In this document: positions 12,115 to 23,100 of the stretch, piece by piece
Numbering within the stretch: the stretch's first letter is position 1
Layout of the letters: each line of letters begins with the position of its first letter
From: Montifringilla adamsi
Taxonomy: Eukaryota; Chordata; Aves; Passeriformes; Passeridae
Direction of reading: 5' to 3'
Length of the DNA: 64,000 nt
Assembly: GCA_017590115.1 (NCBI GenBank)
Contig: JAGGNK010008226.1
Span: 4,881,617-4,945,616, forward strand
The notes under the pieces: model-generated
What the model saw: the letters and a program-made list of their open reading frames with translations, nothing else
Database searches by the model: none
What the model was told of the DNA's origin: nothing
Position numbers and translations under genes: made by a program

Positions 12115-12433
12115 TGTCCCGGCGGGCCGGTGCTGGACGCCTGCGGCTGCTGCCGCGTGTGCGGTGCGGAGGAGGGCGAGGCGTGCGGGGGCGCGGGGCC
12201 GCCCTGCGGAGAGGGGCTGCAGTGCGTGCTGCCGCCCGGAGCCGTCCCCGCCTCGGCCACCGTGCGCAAGCGGGCGGCCGCGGGGCGCTGCCAGTGCACC
12301 AGCAGCGAGCCCGTGTGCGGCAGCGATGCGGTCACCTACGCCAGCCACTGCCAGCTGCGGGCCGCCAGCCGCCGCGCAGAGCGCCTCCGGCAGCCGCCCA
12401 TCATCGCCATCCAGCGCGGAGCCTGCGGGCAGG
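12115..12433 (+). CDS. HTRA1: HTRA1 exon 1 (IGFBP part and Kazal domain; 5' boundary uncertain)
   Basis: The frame reads [24 protein letters not shown] and PCGEGLQC (IGFBP), then the Kazal-like stretch [34 protein letters not shown] and IQRGACGQ. It ends with one base of a Gly codon before donor GTGAGG at 12434. The start given is the first IGFBP cysteine I can align, not an initiation codon. Upstream in the same frame lie the 18-bp repeat and an open stretch back to a Met at 11806 that has no hydrophobic signal. The CPxRCxxxRC block is not found. Either the assembly is damaged or the end has diverged beyond recognition. Confidence 0.9.
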
Positions 12434-15400
12434 GTGAGGATGCGCGGGGGGATGGCCCGGGGTGCGGGGGGAAGCGCGGAGGTTCGGCCCCAGCATCCTC
12501 ATGCCGGGTCGGGATGCGGTTCCCCGGGAGGAGCCGGAGACGGGGCTTGGCCGCGACTCAAGCCGGCCGCTCCTCCGGCTCGTCGAGAAACCGGAGCAGG
12601 AATGAGGTTTGGCAGCGGCAGGGGGGTGAAAAACACTGTACCCGATTTAAACTTGTCTCCCACCCCCACCCGAGGGGTGATGCCCGGCTCGAAACTGGTG
12701 CAAACCCTCAGAAGCGGGTGCGGCTGCGGGGCCGGGGCCGGCGATGCGGCTCCAGCAAAGTTTGGAGAAAGAACTCGAGCGCGCTCCCGTCCCGGCGCTT
12801 TGTCACAGCGAAATGCCCCGGGGAATAAAGCCAGGAATGCAGGAGCCGTTCAGATGTGATGGAGCAAAGGGGTGCGCAGAGCAGGCTGCTGCCTGCCTTG
12901 GCCCGGCTTAGCGGATGCGCTCTGATTAATAAAAGACTTGCTGGAAAGGGAGAAGCCTGTTAACAGCGTGTTAAGCTCAGCTTATAGCTTTGTGTTTGTT
13001 TTTGTTGAGGTTTTTTGAGGATGGAGATGGACGCCGATAAGTAACAATGCGTGGCGTTTCTCCTTCTGCATTCTTTAGCTGTCAGCGTAGTCGGGCCGAA
13101 GTAATGCGAGTACTCAGAGTGCAGGACGGATGCAAATCATCTGTAAACGGTGTGAAGGGGCATTGCCGGGTTACGAAACGGCGGCTGAGCAGCCCGGAGG
13201 AGCGTTTGGTGTGGCAGGAGCGGTGGGTGCAGGAGGTGACACAGAGAGGAGCAAAGCCGTGCTGGGATAAGCAGGGGATGATCGTCACAAGATGCAGCCC
13301 CTAATACGGGCTGGATTAAACCCCGTAAGCCGAGGCTCTGTATCCCTTCCAAGCCGTTCTGCACCATTAGGGGGTAACGTGTAAAAATTAGCATGAATTA
13401 AGACTTTATTTCTGAAGCGGTAGTCACTTTTTAGTAAGTCGGCGCTGTTTTAGTGAGGATTAATTCTTTTGGTCCAAGTTGTGTCATTTCTGGACTTCCT
13501 TTCTTTTAAAACACATCTTTTTCTACACTTGGCCATCATCTCCCCAGCAGAAAAACATTCTGATGTATAGTGGCTGTGTGTTCAGCCTACAGATCCAGCT
13601 CACAGCTATGGTGTGAACACAATCAATTTTTTGTAGCCCTGGTTGTCCCCTCGGTGTCAGAGCTGTGTTGTGCTCCATGGCACGTTGCTGCCATTTGCTG
13701 TCACTGGAGACAATCAAACTTTTCACCCCACAGCTTCCTGATGCCCAGTGTAAGACAATGCCTTGTGATTTTTATTCTCGATTCATGAAACCAATATTGT
13801 TTTCTCAGCCTTTTCTGCTGAACGTTTGCAGAATTGGGGCTGTGTTTGAGCTGGGAGCAATACGTGCCTCTGCTGGGGGGTACAGAAAATGCACGGGCTG
13901 CACAGAGTCCCTGTCTGGGAGAGCTCTGCTGTTGTAGATCCATCAGGAGCAATTCCAGACAATCATTTTGCCCTGTTGTGCCTCTGGAACAAAAAGAAAG
14001 TGCTGGAGAAGCCAGTCAGTAGCACATGTTTATTTCTGGATGAGAGCAAACATTGCTACCAGCAAAGCTTTTTTTTTCATATGTAGAGAACCTGAAATAA
14101 AAAGGGATGGAGCGTAGGCTGTAAAGTGCTTGAATCGATGTTTTGAAAAAGCATTGCCTAATATTTGGCCCCTTAAAGTAATTAATTTTTAATTTTATTT
14201 TGAGTTCATCATCAGGAGTGCTTTTTCTACCTAAAGATTGAGTTATCTCTAGCCATTTTTTTCATAGTAACACACCCACATTAATAATTTGGTCGATACA
14301 ACGCAACAGCCTTGGGAAACAAAGGAATGGGAACATAGAGAAAGGGTTTGGAAAGCACTTTTTGTTGTTGTTTTTAAACTTCACACTATTTCAGTAGCTG
14401 GTCAAGTACAATGGTGTGTATATTTCTTAAAAAATACAGCAAAACTTTCTGTCATTTTCAAATTTCATTTCCTACAGTTCACTCCCAGTGCTGGTTTTTG
14501 TCCATCAGTGATTCCAGGGAATCTCTTCAAATACCAGCAGTGTTTCAGAGGATGCAGTAGAGGCAGGAGCAGGTTGCTGTGGGTCTGTGTGCAGAAGGGG
14601 GATGATTCCCTGTGCAAAATGAGCCTTAAAAGACCCCAGCCCCTCCCAGCAGTGTCCAGATGTGCTGTGGCAGCAGGAGCAGTGCCACCCCTCCTGCTGC
14701 CCCCCAGCCCGGGCAGGGCTCCTGAGCTGCAGCTGCCACTAAAGAAATCCCTTTCCATCAGAGCTGCCAGAGGGTGCTCAGGCCTGCAGAGCCCGTGCTG
14801 CTGCAGCTCTGTGTGTGCTGATACAAAATCCAGAGGCACAGAGAGAGGTGAATGTCCCCTGGGCAGGAGCTGTGGCTGTGTGGGAGCATCCCACACCCAG
14901 GAGCGAGGTCACTGCCACGAGACCTCGGTGTTCAGTGGTGAGGTTCAGCCTGCTGGGAGGATGTTTTCTTTTTCTTCTGCAAATATGTTTTTGGTGGCCT
15001 TAAATCCCTCCTGCTGACCAAGGGAAGAGGGCTCAGCACATGACTTAAACCAGGCTTTATTCCCTTCCTCGTTTTTCCCACAAGTGTTGGCAGGCGTTTT
15101 GGGACACTGTGCCCTTGTCTCCACGTCGTGCTCCTCACACTGTAAAATGTAAACTAACCTGGATTTGTCCTTTCCTCATCAACCCAAGGAAGGAGAGCAT
15201 TCCTTGTGGTTGCTCTCCATTTCTAACTATTTTCTGCCTGGTTTTGAGCTGGTTTTCTATGTTTTCATATTTTTATTAGGTTTGCCATGTCTAATGTGGT
15301 ATCTCAGTGAGCTCAGCAGTCCTCAGCTTGCTGGCATCTGCCACAGGTGGCTCTCACTACGGTCCCAGGCATGCTCACACCATGATGTCACATCTGGGGT

Positions 15401-15565
15401 TTGATGGGAGCTCTTATGGCTTGGATTGAGCAGGATATTACAGCTGGACTGCCTGGGGAGAAGGCAGAGGTGAGGGGTTTTCAGTCTAGAAAGCTGTGTG
15501 TCACTGAGATACAGGCTTTGCTACTCCATCACCTGATTTCACAGTTCTACAGACAGCAAGGTGGA

Positions 15566-15568
<3 letters not shown>

Positions 15569-15608
<40 letters not shown>
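15569..15608. repeat. Poly(A) run of 40 followed by A-rich tail
   Basis: Forty consecutive A are followed by a degraded A-rich stretch to about 15660. On the minus strand it creates a Phe-string open frame. No retroposon body is evident on its 5' side. Confidence 0.85.
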
Positions 15609-15615
<7 letters not shown>

Positions 15616-18600
15616 TCGGGTTTAAAAACCCAAACAGCAAAAAAGAAAAAAAAAAAAAATCAGTTTCTTGCAAAGTGGTTGGCTTTGTGTTTTGAAATGC
15701 ACCAGGCACAACTGCATCCAAGTGTCTCAGTGTCATTACCTGGCAGGAGAAAAGGACCTCTGTGGTCAATAACCCATGTGTCATTAACTGAGTCCTTCCA
15801 GAGCAGCCTGAGAGTGAGGATGGGCAGCAGAGGGACCTGCCTGCATTCCTGTGCCTGGCAGTGTGATGGGCTGGCAGTGCTGAGCCTGGCAGGGAGGAAC
15901 AACCAGGGCAGGGAGAGAAACTCAGCTGGGAAATCTGCTGTGAAGGTTGGGAACTCGGCCAGAGATTTATCAAGAGGGAAGTTGATACTGTTGTTATGAA
16001 CAAGGCTCTCAGCTGCTTCCCCGAAGATAATAACAGGCACACGGTGGTGGTTTTATTATTGTTATTTGTGTGCTGAAGAAGTGTTGGGAGACTTTGGCAG
16101 GTTACTTGGCACGTGCCAAGTCCATTAAAAACGACCCAGGAGCAGCAGGTTTTTAGGGTCTTGAGTGCACAAATGAGCATTCCAGTGCTGCTAAATGTCA
16201 TCTCCTCCCTCAGCTGCTGTTTGGGTGGTCTGAAGATCATTCTTTTCCAACTTTTCCTCAAGTCTATTTTGCAGCAGCAGGAGAAGGGAGGGAGGGAATG
16301 AAGAGGCAGCTGAAGGCAATGGAAATAAATAGCAACATCTTTCCAGAAGAGAACCAATTCCCAAGTGTGGGATTAAAAAGCTTTTCCAAAGCCAAGTATT
16401 CAGCTCGGAGAGGAGGCAACTGTAAGAAGTGGTTTGTCAGAAGCAGCTCACCTTTCCTCCTCTCCACATCTAGATTTCCTTCCCTAGGAGCAGGCAGTAA
16501 TTTTGCAGTCTCCAAACTTCAAACAGTCAAGTCTGTAAATACAGATTTGGAACCAGGAAAGATTCAATCCTTTCATCTTCTGGGCTTTGAAATTTAAAGG
16601 TACCTGTGGACTGGGCAGGAATACTTGAGGCCATGAGTAAGCAGCAGGAGTGTTAGGATGTGAGGGAGGCAGCAGATCCTGAGCAGCTCTCGGGCTCTGC
16701 CGTCCAAGAAATAGGAGAAGCTGGAAAATATTTTTCAAATGTGAATTTACGTGTGCTTGGAGTGAAAGAAAGCAACGTCAGAAATAGAAACTGGGGTACT
16801 GTGGAACTTGTATTGTAAATACAGCCATTCCTCACTGCCAGGAGCTGCTGGGGCCTCTAGGATCCCTGGCTGGACTTGGCACTGAGTCCCACTGCCTTTG
16901 TCACCGGGCCCAAGTGAATACCTGACATTATTTTGGAGTCTGTGTTCAGGATGTAAAATAAAAGACTTTATTTTGCCTTCTGAATTCAGGTCATTGTGAT
17001 TCCCAAATTGGTTGTCCTGCTTCAAAGAGAGGAATAAAACTGAAAAATAGGCCTCCACTCGCTTATAGCAAAGGGCTATAAAATAATTGATCTTTTACTA
17101 ATGGATGTTGACCTTATATCTGTAGGTAACAGGAGAGTTATGATATCTTAAGCTTGTGAGACAGGACACAGTTATTTTAAAGTTTAATGTTTTGCTACCA
17201 CATTTTAGCAACTGGAGGTGAATTATGCAGGCAGAGCAGAGCAGCTCTTGAATTTCTGGGTTAATATCAGGCACCCTGGTGCACTGATAAGGGGAAGCAC
17301 AAGGTTGGAGGTCAGCTGTGTTATGCAATTTGCTACAAGTCCTCTGCCAGGAGCTTGTTTCTGGAGGAAAAAAAGTGAAAAAACAAAGCAAATATGTGTT
17401 TCATGTGTGAGCAGATGCATTTTGCTCTGCCTTTCCTGCAGGCTGGCACCAGGCTGATACCTGGCCCTGTCACTGCAAGCAGTGCTATTAAAACTCTGTG
17501 GTATTGGTTAACCAAACCTCATTCTTGTCTCTGTCACTTTTTCCCCATCAGGGTTTCTCAGTCTTTCCATCTCTTCGCTGCTGTAAAGCCTTTTTTTGGT
17601 GAGACATGGGAGAGGGATGTGCAGTGAATAATTCCTGCATCCCCTTTTGCAGAACTGCTGCTAGAAATCCCAGTGAGACAGAGCTGTGGTGCTTCAGATC
17701 TTTCTGGTAGCACTGGGATTTTTCTTGCCAGACAGCAGATGGATAAAATAATGCTTAGTAAATCTGGTAGCCATGCACAGAAGTTACCCAGTGGCCTAAA
17801 ATTTGAAATATTTTCTGTAGCAGAGGGTAACATGAACAGGAACTCTCAATATTTTTCCAGAGGCCGCTGTCATTGCCCCATGTCACAGATAGTGAATCTA
17901 GGGCAGGGAAAGATAAAGAGCTTTGCTCAAGGTCAGCCAGCAGCAGAGCTGAGAGCAAACTGAGCTTTCACGAGTCCCTGCTCAGTTTTCTGCACCTTGC
18001 CAGCATTGCTGCTCCGTTTTCCATTACTTTTCTTTTCCATTACTCTATTTCTCAAACTTTCAGGCTGCAGCTTTGGCTTTGCCCCGCTAGCAGCATCGAT
18101 GATCTGTCGATCTGCATCCGCAGAGAGTCCCCTTGGAGGAGGGAAGGAGTGGGTGGCCCAAGCACTAGGAAGGAAGAGAAACCCAAACAAGTCTCTCCCC
18201 TCCCAGCATCCCACCCCCAAAATAAACACAACCCCCCAGGAATCTCATGCTTCAACGTTTGTGGTGGTAGAGGGATGATTCACTCCTTTTTCCAGGACAG
18301 CACAGGCACTGTTTGGAGTGTCTGCCCTTTCTCTATCTCTGTGTAGACCTCAATCTATGAAGGTAAAGCTTGGCTAACCCTTGGGGGTTTTTTTTGTATT
18401 CACACACTGAAAGTTTGCAAGCAGAAGCCACTTGTAAATATGAAAAATACTCAGATGATCCATAAAATAAAGCAGGACAGGTGTGGGGATAAGAACATCA
18501 ATAACTGCTGTTGATAGGGGAGCAGTGAATATAATAATTAGGACTCGAAATATCTTTGGAAAATACATATTTGAGAGTGAAATTGAGACCTGCTGTCCTC

Positions 18601-19976
18601 TAAACCTTTCATGAGGGACTACAGGAGCAGCAGGGCTGTGTGACAGTGGCTGCCTCGCCAGTGGCAGTGCCACCCCCTTACTGCAGCTCTCCAGGTGGGG
18701 TGGCAGAAGGAACATCCCCATCTCTCCACGTTCAATTCCCAGCCACTCAGTGATTTCTGATGTCCACATTAACACAAATCTGGGTGGTCTTGGAGTGGTT
18801 CTTGAGACAGATGTAGAAAACACTGCCAAAGGCTGACAGATTTTTCAGGCTATTGAGGCTTTGCAATGTAATTATGCTGGGTTCATGTGTTGCACAATTA
18901 CAACACCCCAGAGTAAGAGTGATGTTTGTTTTGTTACTGTTCTGAGGGTTTTCTATCTATTTTTTCCTATAGATTTGACCCTTATTTTTGTCAGCTCCAT
19001 GTCAATCCTAAGTCCTGCCACAGAGAAGTGGTGAAATCAATGCCTTCTCCAGCTGCAGAAAAGCAGCATCTTAGGAAGCTTTTTTATAGGCTTTCCCCTT
19101 AAGAGGTTTTTTTTTAGGCCAGAGAGAAGTTTAAGAAGCATGAAAACAAGAACTTGTTTTTATTCCCTGGTGTCCTCATACCAGGGTTCCTGGAAATTGG
19201 AGCTAAGTCTCTCTCAAGCAGGGATTTCTTCTGAAGATGCAGTGTGAAAGTTTCTCACATACTTAAAATGAGATCTTAATGGGTTTTTAATTTCAGGAGG
19301 AGCTCTCAAGATCAGAGCTCTCAAGAGCTCTCTCTCAGGAGGCAGCTGCTGGTTGCACGTGGGATACAGGAATTACCACGTCCTTGGTACTTAATTTTTG
19401 GGAGTTTTGAGGTTGTTTTGCTGGTTCTCTGCCTGCAGTGAGTTGGAGCTGGGAGGTAAAGCAGGGTGATGACCCAACTTGGAAGGGACACAAACTGAGC
19501 AGGGCTGAAAAAAAAGAAGAGGAGAAATTATTCCTGACTCATCTGTTGTATTTTCAGCCTTCTGCAGAGAAGAGAAATGTCTGCTTTAACCTGTTGGCTG
19601 AAATATTCTGTTCCTCTGTCTGCAGGAAATAAGGCAGACTCTTTTCCATAACTACCTGACTTATATTTCTTAGTGCTTCCAGCTCAGACAGTGCTGCTGG
19701 AATATTTTTTAGTGATATTTTCTAGCTCAGCACTCTTTGCCCTTGCCCTGAATTGTTCTTCACCTTTGTTCCGTGTGTCTGAGCATCTCCCTGCTCCTGC
19801 TGCTCCTGCTGCCTGTGCAGGGCACTGCTGGCACGGCCACCAGCGCTCTGTGCCTTTGTCACAGGGCTTCTGCCTCCCAAAAAATTTGTCATCCTGGCCA
19901 AGCCCCCCTCAGCACTGTAAGAATATGGCAATGCTGCTGCAGGAACGACGTGTTCCTGCCCCCAGGGCTGCACCCT

Positions 19977-20150
19977 TTCCTTTCCTTTCCTTTCCTTTCC
20001 TTTCCTTTCCTTTCCTTTCCTTTCCTTTCCTTTCCTTTCCTTTCCTTTCCTTTCCTTTCCTTTCCTTTCCTTTCCTTTCCTTTCCTTTCCTTTCCTTTCC
20101 TTTCCTTTCCCCCTTTCCTCTTTCCTTTCCTCTTTCCTTTCCTTTCCCCT
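19977..20150. repeat. (TTTCC)n pentanucleotide array in HTRA1 intron 1
   Basis: About 26 near-perfect TTTCC units run to about 20110, then imperfect CCTTTCCTCTTTCC units to about 20150. One strand is pure pyrimidine, the other AAAGG purine. It opens in several frames as repeated LSFPF or KGKER strings, which are artefacts. Confidence 0.95.
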
Positions 20151-23100
20151 TTCCTGGGCTGTCTTGTTTATGCCCAAGCTGGGTTTCCTCCCACCTCACC
20201 GCTGCTGTTTACAGAAGGAATTGCAGTTTCCTGTTGTTTTAGATGGAGCTGTCGCTCCTCTCTGGATTCCTGCCTGACACCCAGTTGCTCTTGAGCCTCA
20301 TCAGCTCGAAAGTCTGATGGTTTTTGTTCCTTGCTGCTATAATTGTGAGTCTGTTTTGCACTCAAGCCAGTGCACTTGGTTTATAAAGGAATTTCTGGCA
20401 TTCCTGAGAGTTTTTATATACATATTTTCTCCCTGTGAGGTTCTGCAAGGGTTGCTAAGGGCTGAGATTGTTCCAATCAGATAAAATAGGGTTATGCCCA
20501 TTTTAGAGCTAAATCTAAGACACTAAAGCACAAATTGCTTTTTACAAGTTGCATGGAGACTGAGTAACACAGCCTGGACCAAGATGCACCCACCCAGGGC
20601 ATTCCTTCCTTCTCTGCAGAACCTTCCAGTCCTGTGATCTGCAGTAATTCAGCAGCTGAGCTGTAACAAAGGTGTTCTGTATCTGGTTAACTTCCCACTT
20701 ACTCTACCTTGTAGATAAGTGGTAGGAAAAGTTCCTGTTTGGCTAAAAATGAAAGTGTAAATCTGAAATTATATAGGAACTTCCTAGAAGAAAGCTGTGG
20801 GCATGTTACATAAGGAGTTTGCCCACCGACCATTTTCAGTGGCAAGAACATCCTGAACAAACTTGGTACTGGATGCCAAAGAGGTCTGATTCCCACTAAG
20901 AAAGAAGCTGAACTAAAGAGGTTGGACCAAAGTTCTCTGAAGGCCTTGCTTTGCAATTTCATTATCTTCAAATACTTTTTGTTGTTGCTTTATAAATACA
21001 CAAGAACTCTTGATGTCATGTCACTGACCCAGGGTGCTCCAAGTCCTGTTCAACTTTGGACTTCCAGGGATGGGACATCAGGTATTCTTGTAACATTCTT
21101 GTGTTGCCAACATCTGCTTTTACTTATTCCTGCAACTGGATTCTCAATACCTTTCCCTTCCAAGCTCTTCTCAGGGCAAGCATTAATTTGTGGCCAGTAG
21201 TGAATGAGTAGAATATCAATTAAAACGTGAAACTTTTTCACCTTTGTTACTCAAACGTGCTTTTGTTCTATGAGCGACCACACATTGGTCTGAAATCTGT
21301 CCTGTGTTACCATTAATTTGGGAGCTGTTCTGTTCTATGAACTTTTTGTAGATTCCCTGTTTTGTTTAGCTTGGCAGATCTTTGGGGTTTGTTTAAAATC
21401 ACTGATTAAAATGAATGAGTTTCTGCTTTTGGATTAGCAGGGAAAATACAAAGTCCTTGTTGAAGACTGCCAAGAAGGAATTGATCATCTAAATATTATG
21501 GTGATGAAAATGGATTCAGTTTCCCTTTGCACGTGTGCATTCATGCCAAATAGCAATTTCACTTAAAATCCTCACTTTAATCTTGCAGTGGTTCTTGCTG
21601 CAGGAAATATTTTAAGTGAAGACCAGATTTGTGCAGTTTACTGTTTGGAGAGATTTCAAGCATTTTATTCTACCATTATTTAGGGCTATGAAAGTATTTT
21701 TGCTTTTAGGGACGTCACAGTAATGCAGACTTTCCTCCCAGAAATCTGTGAGGTGTCTTGAGTTTCTGCATGGATTATACAGGAGGAAAAATAACTGATG
21801 CAATAGCATCTGTATTAGCAAGGTGCTGTGGTTTAGACCTCTCAAAATTCACTCCAATGACCTAAGAGTTGCTCTTGAGCAAATTGCCTGTGACACGTAG
21901 AGTGTTGTTCCTTATTTTCTTAGTGTTTTCATTGCGTAATACCCTTTTTTTGGTGAATTACACAACTTATCCTTGAATAGGAAGTGGAATATTTAGGCTT
22001 GCAGCTTTCTGTAATTTAAAAAAAGAAAGTGTGCCAGCAGATTCCCACACTTTTTCCTTGTCTCTCTCCAGCAGGGCTTGCTGATCCCCCTGTTTGCAGC
22101 GGGCTGAGCACCTTTGCTGGAGTTTTTTTGTCTCCATAGTCAGAGGTTCGGAGGTTTTTATGGCATGAATGGAAGTTTGTACAAACACCAGCGGCTGGAG
22201 TTTTATTTGGGAGGGTGGAAGTTCTCCAAGCAAAACTTGGTTTGTGGTTTGTGTCAGTAGTCACCGGTTCTGGCAGCCCAGAGGTTTCGTGAGTGCTGCA
22301 GCTCTTTTGGTTTCGTTCTGCAGAGAATCCCAAGCCCAAGCCATGCTTTCAAACCCTTGTGTGTGTCTAAACAAGTGGTTGAGTGCAGGAGGAAATAATC
22401 TCACCTATTTCCAGCAGCCTGGGTAGTTTAACATCTTTAGTTACCCCAGAAGCTGCAGCTCTTCAGTGAGGGTGGCACAGAGAGCTGCTGGGATGTGCCT
22501 TTTCCCCCTTTCACCATGTCTAAGACAAAAAGTCCCATTAAATGGGATAATTACTTTGCTCCTCCCTTCAGTCAGTGGGAAGGAGAGCTGAACCCCCTTT
22601 TTGAAAACGGGTGAAAACTGGGTGGGGAAAAGCCCCATGTCTGACTGAGATGTGCCCAAAGCTTTGTCTGGGGACCTGCTCTCTTCTCTATGCCAAGAGC
22701 AGCCCTTCCAGAGCAGCAGGCAGCTCTCCCAGCAGAAGGGGAGAGGTTACTTTGGTGAGATTTCTATCTCCAAAAGCATCTCTTCAGTTCAGCTCAAAAT
22801 AACCACCAAAAGCAGCATGTGTGAGCTGTGAGCATCATTGCATCGATGCCACTTTGAGTAATGACCTAACCAGAACCCAGATCTTAATTTGCTTTTTGGC
22901 TCCTCTTTATGAAACCAAATTACTTCAGTTGTTTACAGCTGGGTGTGCTTTTTTTTCGTGGCTTGGTACTCTGTCTTGCTCTCCTAGCAGTCTGTTTACT
23001 GATTATTAGCCCTGTTAATGCCAGTTGGCAGAGATTTGCCTTCTCATTTCAGGGCTGGCAGCCAGCACACCTTTGAAGTCCTTGAAGAATTAGTTGCCTT

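Larger units (their letters stand above)
11530..12830. promoter_or_regulatory. HTRA1: CpG-rich island around HTRA1 exon 1
   Basis: GC and CpG content rise sharply here against an AT-rich background, then fall after about 12830. This fits the promoter and first exon of HTRA1. I see no TATA box at a convincing spacing, so the transcription start cannot be placed. Confidence 0.75.

Noticed and set aside
11315..12859. Long open frame of 514 codons over HTRA1 exon 1, with a hydrophobic stretch near its start
   Set aside because: It is in a different phase from the IGFBP/Kazal coding, runs through the CpG island where stops are rare, and shows no domain. The hydrophobic stretch cannot serve HTRA1 without a frameshift.
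14289..15017. 242-codon open frame in HTRA1 intron 1
   Set aside because: No domain, no splice context and no start context; a chance frame in GC-richer intron sequence.
15539..16357. 272-codon open frame on the minus strand
   Set aside because: It ends in a Phe string produced by the 40-A run and has no recognisable domain; it lies in HTRA1 intron 1.
19673..20294. Overlapping frames with repeated LSFPF or KGKER units
   Set aside because: They are translations of the TTTCC pentamer array.
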